A stretch of DNA of 64,000 bases, from positions 62,001 to 126,000 of the forward strand of contig FTLJ01000221.1 in assembly GCA_900155495.1 (NCBI GenBank). Reading direction: 5' to 3'. This stretch comes from Porogramme epimiltina. Lineage: Eukaryota; Basidiomycota; Agaricomycetes; Polyporales; Polyporaceae. Shown piece after piece: positions 1-10,322 of the stretch (position 1 is the stretch's first letter; each line of letters opens with the position of its first letter). Under the pieces are notes generated by a model. The model worked only from the letters and a program-made list of their open reading frames with translations. It ran no database searches and had not been told where the DNA came from. Position numbers and translations under genes: made by a program.

Positions 1-457
1 CCGCAGATTGTAGACGTCCACCTGCGCGAGTACCCAATCAGCCCGGAGTCCAACCTCAAGAAGCCGGGCCCGACTTGACTCACCGCTCGTCCACTAGCAC
101 GTTCGCACCCACTTCCACCGCCGACTGGTAGACCGCGGCACGGGCTGCGCGGAGGAGCTTCGATACGTCGACGCCGTCGCGGCACACGAACGTGACGTCC
201 TCGGCCATGAGGGGGACGCGGCGGGCGGAGACAGCGCCCTCCCCGGCGAGCGCCGGGTGGGTGAGGGGCGCGTCGCCCGAGGCGGAGTCGATGTGGTGCG
301 CCTTGACCTTGTTGCGGTGCCGACGCATCTTTACGAGGACGTTGGCGACGTTGGAGATGGAGAGCGGCATGTGGTACGTGTTGGAGGAGGAGCGGGAGCC
401 GGACGACGCAGAGCGGGCGAACAGCGGAGACGGAGGCGGGGAGGAGAGAGAGGCCAT
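1..457 (-). CDS. Conserved hypothetical protein, 3' part outside window
   Basis: The first exon (457-84) starts at an ATG in a good context (GCCATGG) and ends at a GTGAGT donor. After a 61-bp intron with a CTGAT branch site and CGCAG acceptor the frame resumes at position 21 and runs off the window edge. The visible part has a Ser/Pro-rich leader, a short basic stretch with KMRRHRNKVKAHH, and a segment ending VDVSKLLRAARAAVYQSAVE then GANVLVDERWTSTICG. I recognise the last segment only as the kind of sequence found in small uncharacterised basidiomycete proteins. No function is proposed. An ATG upstream at 580 is in frame but the sequence between looks like 5' untranslated region. Confidence 0.6.
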
Positions 458-836
458 GGCGACGGGCGGGGGCGGTCGGGCGACGGCGGCGGGGCTGGGC
501 TGGTGCAAAGGGCTGGGCGGAAGGGAAAGAGAGTAAGGGGATTGGCGAGAAACAATGGAGAGATTTAAGATGAGAGACACGCAGCGCGGTAGCCTGCTCC
601 AGTCGACGTCTCCATCTCCTCCCGGCGCTTGCCGACAACGGAATCAATGCCCAGTAGCCACGCGACTCCCCCAGATCCTCCTCACTCGTCGCATACGAGG
701 GGCAACTTTCATGCATGACTCGTGCTGATATCTGGCTTGCTCGCTGCCCTTCTGGCGGACGAAGGTTTACGGCTACATTCGGTTCTCTTACTACGACAGA
801 CTCGAGAGCTTAGGGCAGGTGTCCAAATGCAGGCGT
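458..836. other. Gene-free gap, 5' leader and shared flank
   Basis: The gap holds the upstream region of the first gene and the 3' flank of MAK5. I see no further coding exon. The open frames on the plus strand across 192-568 are shadows of the Ser/Pro-rich exon opposite. Confidence 0.5.
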
Positions 837-3800
837 CTACGCCGCCGCTCCGTCCCCGATGCCTCCCCACTCCTCGAACTCCTCTTTCGCCTTCCTTGCC
901 TTCGTCTTCCGTTTCTTCGCCGGCACAAGGTCTGAGCCCGCCTCTACTTTCTTCAGCCCAACCATGTTCTCGTGATCTGCGGTGCCCAGTCAGTTAACAC
1001 TCGAGGAGCCACGGAGACGGGAGAAACAGGGGAAGCCACGTACATTCACCGGCAACGAAGTCGTCCGCGATCGACCGCACCCCAGACGTAATGTATCTCG
1101 TGGACACTCCGCGCGCGACGAGGGGTTGCGCAAGCAGCACCTTCAACTCCGCCTTGAGCGCTGCAGTCTTCGCGTTCGCTGTCTTGCGCTGCTGCTTGCT
1201 CGGCACGCCCGTGTTTTCGTCCTCGCTGTGGGATACGGTCAGCTTCGGAAGCGGGGGCGGAGCGGGCGGAGAGAGAGCGGGGCGGTGATACAAATTCTGG
1301 ATATCGGCGAGCACTAATCGGGAATCCCGCCGTGCGTCGCCGTACGAGTTTCCTCTGGCGGCAGAGCACGTGCTGTGAGGGAAACGTTCTCCTCGGGGGA
1401 CGACATGATCTCATGCCGCAGCAACAGTCGCAGAGTGACATATGAGAAGCCATCCTGATTTCTGCCACATGGGCATCCACGTCGTGGAGGGCTTAGGGCC
1501 GCCGCCAACTAACGCGATCCACCAAACAACCAAGGCGACAGAAAGAAGGGGGAGGGCACTTACCTCGCGAGGTCCGAATCAAGCTCAATCTCCATCGCTT
1601 CCGCTGCCTCCCGTAGCCAATTTCGCTCATGTTTCTCCTTCTTGACCCTATGTTGTGCCGCATCAATCTCCCGCGCGAGTTGTGCGCGCTCCTTGAGCTT
1701 GTCGAGCATGTACAGCTCGACGGGCATCTCTGCGAGCTCTTCTTCCTCTGTTAACATGATCCGATAAGTAAACTGATAGGGTAAGAAGGGGAGGTACACG
1801 CACGCCGCCCAAGGCTCCCCAGCAGCGCCCTAACAACCCTGCGCTCGTCCGGTCCACACATAAGCAAACTAAACCCTTTACGCATCGCACGCGCCGTACG
1901 CCCATTGCGGTGCACGTACGCGTCCGCCGTACGCGGCGCCTGATAATGCACGACATGGTCCACCGCAGGCACGTCGAGTCCACGCGCAGCGACGTCCGTC
2001 GCGAGGAGCACGGCGTTCTTCGTGGCGCGGAACCGATCAAGGTTTTTAAGGCGCTGCCGCTGCTCAAGTTGCGAGTGTAAGGGGAACGCGGCGAAGCCGA
2101 GCAGTGTGAGGAGAGGAAGGAGTCTCCGGATGCCGTCGATTGCAGAAAGGAAGACGAGGGTGCGGCCGGGGTAGCGTAAGAGGAAGTAGTAGAGGTATGC
2201 GTCCTATTGAGCACATGTTAGCCGCCAAGTGTAGAACGAGTGAGCACGCGGCGGACCTTGTCTGTAGCAAGACATTCGATTTTACTTTCTGTCAGTGTGG
2301 CAACGACGCTTCCGACGGGGCTGATATCGACCACCACGGGCTCGGAGTCGCGGAAGTCGAGGCGCAGCAGTAGATCGTCTAGAGTCGATGCAGGCTTCTC
2401 ATTCTTCTTCCGATGAGCGCGCGACCGCCTCTTAAGGTTTCGTTGCAAGTCCTTGCTAAGCGTCGCGGAGAAGACGAATGTCTGTAGCTCGCCAGCCCGA
2501 ACCCCCTCTTTGCTGTCTTCCGCCTCATCGTCCTCGTCAGCGGCGTTTTCAGGCTCGATGGCGTCGTCACTGGCGGGGGGTCAGGGCCTTGTATATCGGG
2601 TGAAAGATGGACTTACTCGGACTTGCGAAGAGTGAGACGTAAGATGTTGTCTAGTTCAGCAAAGTGCCCCGTCTCTATCATCCTGTCGGCCTCGTCGAGA
2701 ACGAGGAAACGCAGGTCCTCGATTTGGCTTGCCAGTTCGTCATCCTAGGACATCCTCAGCTCACAGACGAATACTCGAATTGCACCACATACCTCCTGGA
2801 GGATATCCCATAGCCGACCTGGCGTTGCCACGAGCACGTCGACGCCCCGCGACAGAACCCGACGTTGCTTCTGGGCTGACATCCCACCAACAATCGCAGC
2901 CACGCTCACAAGGGGTGGATGCTTTGCCTTGCTCTCGTCCACGACCTCTTTGGCCTTTCCCTTCCCCTTCCCTTTGCCTTTGGCCTTTCCCCCTTCTTCC
3001 CCCTTGACTACGTCTTCGTCGGCGTCATCTTGGGAGGCGTCGGCATCCACCGAGGTCAAGAACGCGTTCAGGTGCGAAGACACTTGCAAAGCGAGCTCGC
3101 GCGTCGGAGCAAGGATCAACGCGCGGACTGGACGGCGAGATTTTGAGTTGAGGATGGGGCGCGCGTACGCTTCGGTGAGGAGATGGTGGAGGATGGGAAG
3201 GCCGTAGGCCAGAGTTTTTCCAGAGCCCTACATGCAGAACACCTTTTAGACGAAGGTATAGATATATGCGGGGGAGTTACACACCGTCTCTGCAACTCCA
3301 ACGACGTCTTTGTGTTTGAGCGCGAGGGGGAGAGATTGTGCTTGAATAGGCGTTGGGTTCGAAAACTTTTTAGAGAGCAGCACGCGTCCGAGCTGAGGAT
3401 GCAGGCCAAACGGCTGCCATTCGGGTAGCGAGTTTGCTAAGGTCGCGTCAAACGCGGGTCGTTCAAACAATTCGACGGAACCACATACCATCAAATACGA
3501 CGGGCTCAGGGAGCGCGTCCACATCCACTTTTTCTGCGACAGCCTCCGAGGACTGTCCCGCCTCCGCTCCTGCCTCGTCCATCTCCTCATCCTCGACCGC
3601 GCGCACCTGGAACTTCACTACACGCCCCGCGTCTGTCTCTTCGTACACGACGTCCACGTCGTCGACCTCCTCCAACTCCAGGAATCCGTCCATCCCAGTG
3701 CCTAGGTCAGCCTCGCGCGGCTTCGAGACCTTCTTCCAGGGCAGGTCTTCGGTGAGGACATGTTTTGTTTTGACGCGCTTCGCGATAGAGGAGGAAGAAG

Positions 3801-3840
3801 GTTTAGTCTTGCGCTTAAGACTTAGGGATGGGGAAGCCAT
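837..3840 (-). CDS. MAK5: ATP-dependent RNA helicase MAK5 (DDX24 family)
   Basis: Nine exons: 3840-3489, 3436-3285, 3227-2793, 2744-2617, 2569-2257, 2203-1804, 1747-1564, 1372-1044 and 976-837, giving 810 residues. DEAD-box helicase motifs appear in order: Q motif ([12 protein letters not shown]), Walker A AETGSGKT near residue 170, PTREL, TPGR, DEAD near 330, SAT near 391 and HRNGRTAR near 558. The N-terminal LPWKKV, the SLPEWQPF entry to the helicase core and the C-terminal block [19 protein letters not shown] followed by HENMVGL identify MAK5/DDX24. This nucleolar helicase acts in 60S ribosomal subunit assembly. An acidic/basic low-complexity insert (residues about 215-250) lies in the first RecA lobe. 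The donor of exon 5 (GTCCGC) is weak, and the acceptor of exon 8 at 1373 was chosen because it alone keeps the frame after a pyrimidine-rich tract; its intron is unusually long (191 bp). Confidence 0.93.
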
Positions 3841-4141
3841 GACTACAGGCAGGAGTCGAAGGTGCTCAGCGCAGAGTGTAGCCAGACCGCAAGCCGAAAT
3901 ATTTTGGGCGCTTAAACGGTCGAGCTCAGGCGCCTACGGGAGATAACTGTATCTGGCGGTCCGGGCTACTTACTTGCACTATTTACTCAGGCAGTACTAT
4001 AATGGACCGCGGATCTAATCATTCTGTTTCCCTTCACGCACACATGTGCATAGCGCACCATCACATCGACGCCGCCTCCAGCGATACCCATGAAGCCTTA
4101 TGGCTCACAGACGAAGATTTTGAGAAAACCCCTTTCATAAG
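3841..4141. other. Intergenic: MAK5 promoter and sedolisin A 3' flank
   Basis: The stretch separates the MAK5 start from the stop of sedolisin A. I see no exon, repeat or clear TATA box. Confidence 0.5.
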
Positions 4142-6480
4142 TCACAAGCCCATTACAACCAAAGAGACGAGAACTAGCGAAAGCATCATCGACAAGCTCG
4201 AAGCATCCGCCTTCGTACCCCAATTCTTCGAAGTCTGGGCAAGAGTGGAAGGGTGACCAGTGATGGCCTTGATGAGCCTATTGAAGTCGGGCGTCCCGAG
4301 CCCAGTGACCTGATAGCACCCCAGTAGGTTAGATTCCGTCCACACAACACCATCCACCGAAGGAGACTCACCGGATCCCACCCAGCACGCGCCTCGAAAC
4401 CGTTGGTGCCGCACCCCGGGTTGCTGCCCGACGTTATGTCGTTCATCGCCGCCGCGCCCTGCTGGTACAGCATCGGGTTCAAGAAGCCCAGCGCGCTGCG
4501 GCCCGCGCCGAGCAGCTGGTCGTTCAGGAGCGAGACGATAGCCGCGAACGTGGGCGCGGACGCGCTCGTGCCCGACACGGGCACGAGCTCGCCGTTGATC
4601 TGCACGGCGAAGCGCACGCCCTGTGTTGCGACATCCGGATACGCGCGTCCGCTCGCGTTGTACCGCCCCTTGTATGTAGAACCCTGTGCGTCTAGGTAGC
4701 GCTCGACGGCCGCATCTTGGTACGACGGCCGCGGGAAGATGTTCGAGAACCCGCCGGAGGTGAATGATGCCGCGGTCTCCGGGCCTTGGCCCTGCGTGCT
4801 CCCGACGGTCGTCACACTGTGCGCTGCTGTGAGCCGTGATTATCGGTGAGTGTGATGAGCGAAGACGTACTATGGGCAACTGGCGGGGAACGTGGGGACA
4901 AAGGGGCTGTTGGTGCAGTTTGCCGGGTTGTTCATGAAGGTGCCTGCAACACCACTGTCTCCGGAGGCGTAAATTACGGATACACCGCGCGCACCGAGCT
5001 GCGCGTAAGCGTTGCAGAGCGTCCTATGCCACACATCATATAAGCATCCCCACGATCGGCACTAGCAAAGACATGCCGCTCACTGTGCAAGCTGCGTGAA
5101 GCCAGCGCTGTTCGACGGCTCATTGAAGCCATAGCTGGTAGAGAACACCAGTGGCGGGTTGTCCATCTTGAGAAGGAAATTGGCCATATCGATGAACTTG
5201 TCCATCGTGATCGCACCATTGTCGGACGTGTCGATGGTGACGAGCGACGCTGGAACATTTGTGGCGACGCCAACCATGTACTGTACGTCAAGGCTCTGCA
5301 GAGCACAACTGTCAGCGCTTGCCACCGCAGACGCACATTTGACGGTGCGGCGCCACGTACCGCCTCAGACGTCCCCTCGTTAGGGGGCTTGAAACCGTCG
5401 ACGGATGTTGTTGTGAAAGTGCCATTCCTGATGTCTGGGCGGGCTTGTGAGAGGAAAGACTGTACGGCGTGATGCATAAGCAGCGCTCCGTCGGCTAGTG
5501 ACCAGACGCGCGCACCTCCAGATCCGATGCGAGGGCGTTCTCGTCGCCGAAGCTGCTGACTGCTATCGAGTTCCCGGGGGCTGTAGCCGGCGACGACGGG
5601 ACGTTATACATCTTTTGCAGGCATTGCGGGGTAGCGACCTTGCCGCACAGCGTGTCAGGAATGTCGAGAGCGGCCCTGGAATGAAGCCGGCGTTTCGACG
5701 GCGTGACGGATGGCTGGTCGAGCGGCTCGACCGGGGTTGCCGGCTGGGGCTTGACAGGCGCCACGAACCTGTGTGGTCGAAGGAGGGAAACCCAATCAGG
5801 CGTTAGCGTCATCATGCCCCTTGGAGCTCGGAGTGAATTCCACGCACTGGGTGGTAGGGTAGATGTATGCGACATGATCTTGGACGCTTGCGGGGAGTGA
5901 GTACGACAAGGTGCGGACCATTGTCGTATTTGTCTGGTCGTGGACGTAGTTCTTGAAGTTCGCGCCGAGGAGGCTGTTGGCCTGCTCGACGGACACGCTG
6001 AGCGTGACCATGTCGCCCGCCGGCGACGCCGCCGTCGTCGAGATGCCATTCTTGCTTAACCAGCTATTGACTGCCTTAACACTGTCCTGCGATGGCGCGA
6101 CGAGACGCTGGACCTGTAAATAGCCAAGACACGCGACCGCGTCAGTGAGATGGTGGGAAAACACGCGCCCATCTCTGATGGACGGGGCGGTGGCGATGAG
6201 CGCGTACCTCCGCCTTGGAGAGATGCCGTCCGTAGTTTTCGCTCGAGGGGTCGCTCACGTCCATCAGCGCGGAGTGGAGGCCCGAGATGTTGGTCTGGGG
6301 CATCGCGAGCGTGAGCCGCAACGTCGCGCCGGGCAGAGGTGCGTCCCCGCCAGCGGAGTAGCCCTTCGGGATGGAAGGGTGCTCGTCGCGGACGACCATC
6401 TCCGAACGCATGACGCTGGGCCGGCCGAGCGTGAGAGTCATGAGGGAGAAAACAAACAGCGCTGCCGTCGTAGAAACCAT
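4142..6480 (-). CDS. Sedolisin A, secreted S53 serine-carboxyl peptidase (tripeptidyl-peptidase/grifolisin type)
   Basis: Eight exons: 6480-6208, 6113-5848, 5768-5516, 5459-5361, 5295-5084, 5023-4871, 4816-4372 and 4309-4142; 622 residues. A signal peptide ([19 protein letters not shown]) precedes a pro-domain of the Pro-kumamolisin type ([10 protein letters not shown], then [11 protein letters not shown]) with [10 protein letters not shown] and YIYPTTQ. The catalytic domain shows Glu and Asp in EASLDVQY (near 296 and 300), the oxyanion Asp in YASGDSGV (near 390) and nucleophile Ser in [13 protein letters not shown] (near 504), with the Ca-site region [10 protein letters not shown] and GWDP. 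Sedolisins cut tripeptides or act as endopeptidases at acid pH outside the cell or in the vacuole. An exon joint falls between the catalytic Glu and Asp. The C-terminus ends in a Ser/small-residue site followed by about 20 hydrophobic residues ([15 protein letters not shown]), which looks like a GPI-anchor signal. Confidence 0.95.
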
Positions 6481-6630
6481 AATGAAAGTGAAAAGGTATG
6501 AACCAGCAAAAAGACGGCGACGAAGAGAACCAAAAAGGGAGAGAAGGAAGGAAAGGAGGAAGGAATCAAAAAAGAAGGGAAAGGGGGTCAAAAGAAAAGG
6601 ACGACGACACACCTGGCAGGGGGGCCTGTG

Positions 6631-6637
6631 TTATATT
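6631..6637 (-). promoter_or_regulatory. TATA-like box of sedolisin A
   Basis: On the minus strand AATATAA lies about 150 bp upstream of the sedolisin A start. The 5' leader between is purine-rich on the plus strand. This is inferred from position only. Confidence 0.35.
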
Positions 6638-6639
6638 TG

Positions 6640-7917
6640 AGGCTATTCGGCTGTGGGAGAAGCTGATGACATTGCATCGTGTATCCCATCGTAAGACATC
6701 TTGGCTGTCAACATGCTAAGTTTGAGCTTGGACGCGTGCAGCCGGTAGCTGCGGGAACGAAGCTGTTTGAGGATCTCCGAGGCTCTGCGCTCCCAGTGGC
6801 CCAGAATATCCTTGGGACTGTGAATCATGAGCAAGCCGAGGACACCATGTCAGGGGCCGTGCAACGTCGAAGACCAAAGCAAGCGCGTGCCGCGATGTGG
6901 AAGGCGGCAACAGCGCTTCCGATTGGCTGCGCGGGTATCACCGCGCGAGATGATTTCGGATGATTGCTGCGACCTGTTGAGCCAAACCACTGGGCTCGAC
7001 GAAACGCCCACAACGTAGAGCGCCAGCGCCCGACGTCCATACCGTAGTGCCCACGAAGCATACACGAGAGGTTGCCGGTCGATGGTTTCTCACAAGGACC
7101 ACAATCGTCCGTGAGTTCTGGTGGCCTGGAGATAGCGACTATCGTGCGAAGGATGTTCGGGTAGGCCACAGCATGTGGTCCACATTACCGTGATTCACGA
7201 GTTCGGAGGTTCGGGGTGAGCCGTTTGGAACGTAGTAATGAATATGACCATGCGACAACGTTCTTCTTTCCCTGTGGCAGTTCACCGGGATGCTTAAAGG
7301 CGTTGACTGTGAGTATTTACCCTTGTACTATACCGTAAATAGACGCACCGTCGACCTCTCCGATCCTCGAGAGAGCGGAAATGTTGCACAGCATTATCCA
7401 GAGACGTTCGTGATGGATGTGTCCCGGCAAGCGGAAGCTATAACTGCACGCGTATTGTAAGATGAGCGTGAGCGCCTGAAAATGGGCTAGCTACGTTCGC
7501 CGCCGATAGACTGGATGGAAGCCGTGGAGGAATGCGCGACTTTCGCTATGGCGTTCAGCCGTGTCCCGGAGAGGTTACTTCCCCTGAATCCCGAAATAAG
7601 CAATGGTTATAGGCGCAGCCGGTCACTAAGAGAAAGGCAGTACGTACATGTGGGGTTCCTCGGGACCGACTACAGTGCTACAGGAAGTTCGGCCGTCACT
7701 TTGGGGGCCACTGTATTACGATGTGCTGAGTCAGGACTCGGAGGGACCCGGGAGCTTCGTCAAGCGAGGTAGGCTACGGACGACGAATTTGAGATGTGCA
7801 CTCTACGCTTTCAACTCTCTGCACTTGGGTGAGTAGATGAGTTCTCTAAACCGACATTGATCCTACACTGGTACATCCTTTAGACTGCTGTCCTACCGTT
7901 CCCACATGGAATGAACC
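6640..7917. other. Intergenic, no supportable gene
   Basis: The 1.3 kb between the sedolisin A promoter and the 3' end of the acetyltransferase has only short unrelated open frames on both strands. I found no domain motif, no donor/acceptor chain that joins frames, and no repeat. Confidence 0.5.
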
Positions 7918-8776
7918 CTAAGCCGCACTTTCCGGGCGCAATTTGCGCAGGTTCTGGATCTGCTCGCCCTCCAACCGCATACCCATCCATTCAGACATAG
8001 CTGTTGCGCCCAATTTCTTCTCGTAGAAGTCTATCGATGGTTGGTTCCACTGATGAGTAAGCCGAGTGAGTCAGGAGTCAGGAATTGGGCAGTTTGTCGA
8101 GATGACTCACTTTCAGGACCGACCAGTCGATACGCCCGCAGTCCTGAGTTCAGCGTTAGCCATTGGTACAGTAAGGGTAGGGACGCGAAAAGATGCCTTT
8201 TCCTCAGCAACCTTGCCGAGCTCAGCAAAGAGGGCTTTCCCGACGCCTCCGCCTCGGAAAGACGGGTCAACGAAGAGATCTTCAAGCTTTATGACGAATA
8301 TGAGGATCGCAGAGTTTGAGAACGGCGAGTGCAGACAAAAGACCCACGTAGACACCAGGTTTCCCGGTCCATGTCGAAAAGTTGAAGAAATACATAGCGA
8401 TGCCAATGGCCTTTCCGGGCGAGGCTGCTGTGCCCTCGATGGCCAAAAGCGTATGCGCATACGGAGTCTCGAAGAGATTCTTGCGGAACTGAGGGTGAAA
8501 TGAGTAATAATATGCGTACAAAACCACAAATGTACTTACGAGGTCTGGTGTAGCTTTGACTGACTCTGGCGACTTTTCGTAAATCGCCTGTGGGTAGCGG
8601 GCCGCGTGTTACCACTCGGCGTTGATCGCTATGTTTTCCATAAACATACCAGTCCGAGGACTAGCTCCAAGATTGTGTCCTACAGTATGGATAAAATTAG
8701 TACTGTGGTTACATTAAAACGCGCATTTTCGACGCACCACATCGTCGACGGTCGCGGGGCGGATGAAGAAAGCCAT
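7918..8776 (-). CDS. GNAT-family diamine/polyamine N-acetyltransferase (SSAT-like)
   Basis: Seven exons: 8776-8738, 8679-8650, 8587-8540, 8488-8348, 8286-8197, 8143-8111 and 8049-7918; 170 residues. The fold starts with MAFFIRPATVDDV and the first helix DTILELVLGLAIYEKSPE, continues with IGIAMYFFNFSTWTGKPG and LEDLFVDPSFRGGGVGKALF (acetyl-CoA binding motif A, R/Q-x-x-G-x-G/A pattern), and ends with DWSVLKWNQPSIDFYEKKLG. This arrangement matches spermidine/spermine or thialysine acetyltransferases (ATS1-like), so the likely reaction is acetyl transfer from acetyl-CoA to a small polyamine or diamine in the cytosol. The end of exon 5 needs either a GC donor at 8197 or a GT donor at 8185 that adds four residues; both keep frame. 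The gene diverges from NAC-beta. Confidence 0.9.
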
Positions 8777-8955
8777 GACTGCGGCGAATTGCCAAGTTGG
8801 GCGCGGGATGGAGGGTGATAGACGCCGGCTCGCGTGGCCTTTGGGAGGCGTTGTATGCACTTGTTTTGGTTCAAACCTTAATCTTTTCACGACGACGCCG
8901 AGTACCCAAACCGTGTCCCCGAGCTCGACCGCCCCGATCCACAACCATCAGCACC
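8777..8955. promoter_or_regulatory. Bidirectional promoter between acetyltransferase and NAC-beta
   Basis: Only 179 bp separate the two divergent start codons, so both core promoters must lie here. The first-exon leader of NAC-beta is rich in C-G dinucleotides and pyrimidine runs. No TATA box is visible. Confidence 0.6.
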
Positions 8956-9901
8956 ATGGACCCCGCAAAATTGGCCAAGCTGCAGGCCCAGGCCGCGACC
9001 AACAGGATCGGTGCGTTTTTTTCTGCTCGATGCCCGCTGGGGGCACCCCGCCGTCGCCGGTGGCGGGGGCCCCGCGCCGCGCGACCCAGCCGAGGCACAG
9101 TGCGCTCACGCGTGCGCGCACCCGCAGGTGGTAAGGGGACTGTGCGTCGCAAGATTGTCCGCAAGACGAAGCCCTCGACCGCGCAGGACGACAAAAAGCT
9201 GCAGGGCGCGCTCAAGAAGCTCAACGTGCAGCCCATCCCCGGAGTCGAGGAGGTCAACATGTTCCGCGAGGACGGCAACGTCCTGCACTTCAGCACGCCC
9301 AAGGGTATGTCTCTTCGCTTCGCCGCCCATCCCTTTTCCTGCGTCCCATCGCGGCCCGCGCGCAAATCGCCTCTGTCCTCGGACGCCCTTGCCCTTGATC
9401 GGGCTTACGCGTATGAGGCATGATGCATCCAGCCCATATGCAAGGAGGCAGATTGCACCTCAGGTCCATCCTCGGCCTCAGATGGTGGATCGGCCTCGCG
9501 GGGCCGAAGTAGTCCGCGACGCGTCGTCCTCCCTCTATCTCCCCCCCTTCGTCGCCACCCCTCTCCGCTTCGACGAACAAACATAGCTCATCATATACTT
9601 CTCCACAGTGCACGCGGCTGTCGCTGCCAACACCTTCGCCGTCTACGGCGCCGGCCACGTGAAGGAGCTCACCGAGCTCGTTCCCGGCATCCTCAACCAG
9701 CTCGGCCCTGACTCGCTCGCCTCCCTCCGCAAGCTCGCCGAGTCGTACCAGGCGATCCAGCAGAGCCAGCAGCGGCCACCAGCAGCCGCTGCGGATGACG
9801 ATGACGATGACGACGTTCCCGACCTCGTCGAGAACTTCGACGCCGTCGAGGACAAGCCCGCCGAGGAGGCCGCTGAGGAGAAGAAGCCCGATCTCGACTG
9901 A
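8956..9901 (+). CDS. EGD1: Nascent polypeptide-associated complex subunit beta (BTF3/Egd1)
   Basis: Three exons: 8956-9010, 9128-9304 and 9609-9901; 174 residues. The N-terminus [12 protein letters not shown] leads into the ribosome-binding basic motif [13 protein letters not shown], then the NAC domain ([17 protein letters not shown], then [19 protein letters not shown] and [15 protein letters not shown]). The tail is acidic with a run of Asp. NAC-beta pairs with NAC-alpha and sits at the ribosome exit tunnel to shield nascent chains. The second intron is long for this window (304 bp) and GC-rich. Length and motifs are typical, so this is a confident call. Confidence 0.97.
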
Positions 9902-10322
9902 GCGCGGCCCCCTCCCCCGCTCAAAACCCCCGCGTCGTGCTGTACCGTATCACACCCCGCGTCCGTAGTCGTACTTGTACCCGCCCTTGTTCCGTCTGCT
10001 CCGCCGAAACAGCAGCCCCCCTATCCCCTCACCCCATCCCCTCCGCCTGCTTGCGCCTGCTAGCTATTGTCACTCTAGGTACCTGCTGTCTCCTGCATAC
10101 GACTGTCCAATGACCGCATTGTAAATTGATCGCATATGCTGTATGTGTGCTGTATCTCTCCGCCATCTGGTCACGATCGCGCGAAACGACGCGAGGGTCA
10201 CGCAAACAAACGCGTCCTACATTCAAGCACCGTCCGGTCCTAGTGTTACATGATGCCACAAACTTCCGTGTCCGTTATACTCAAGCCTTCATCTTGTACA
10301 TCCGTCATCCCGTCTTCGTCCT
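9902..10322. other. Convergent 3' flanks of NAC-beta and AIP1
   Basis: The 421 bp lie between two converging stop codons and hold only 3' untranslated sequence as far as I can see. A pyrimidine-rich stretch follows the NAC-beta stop. Confidence 0.5.
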
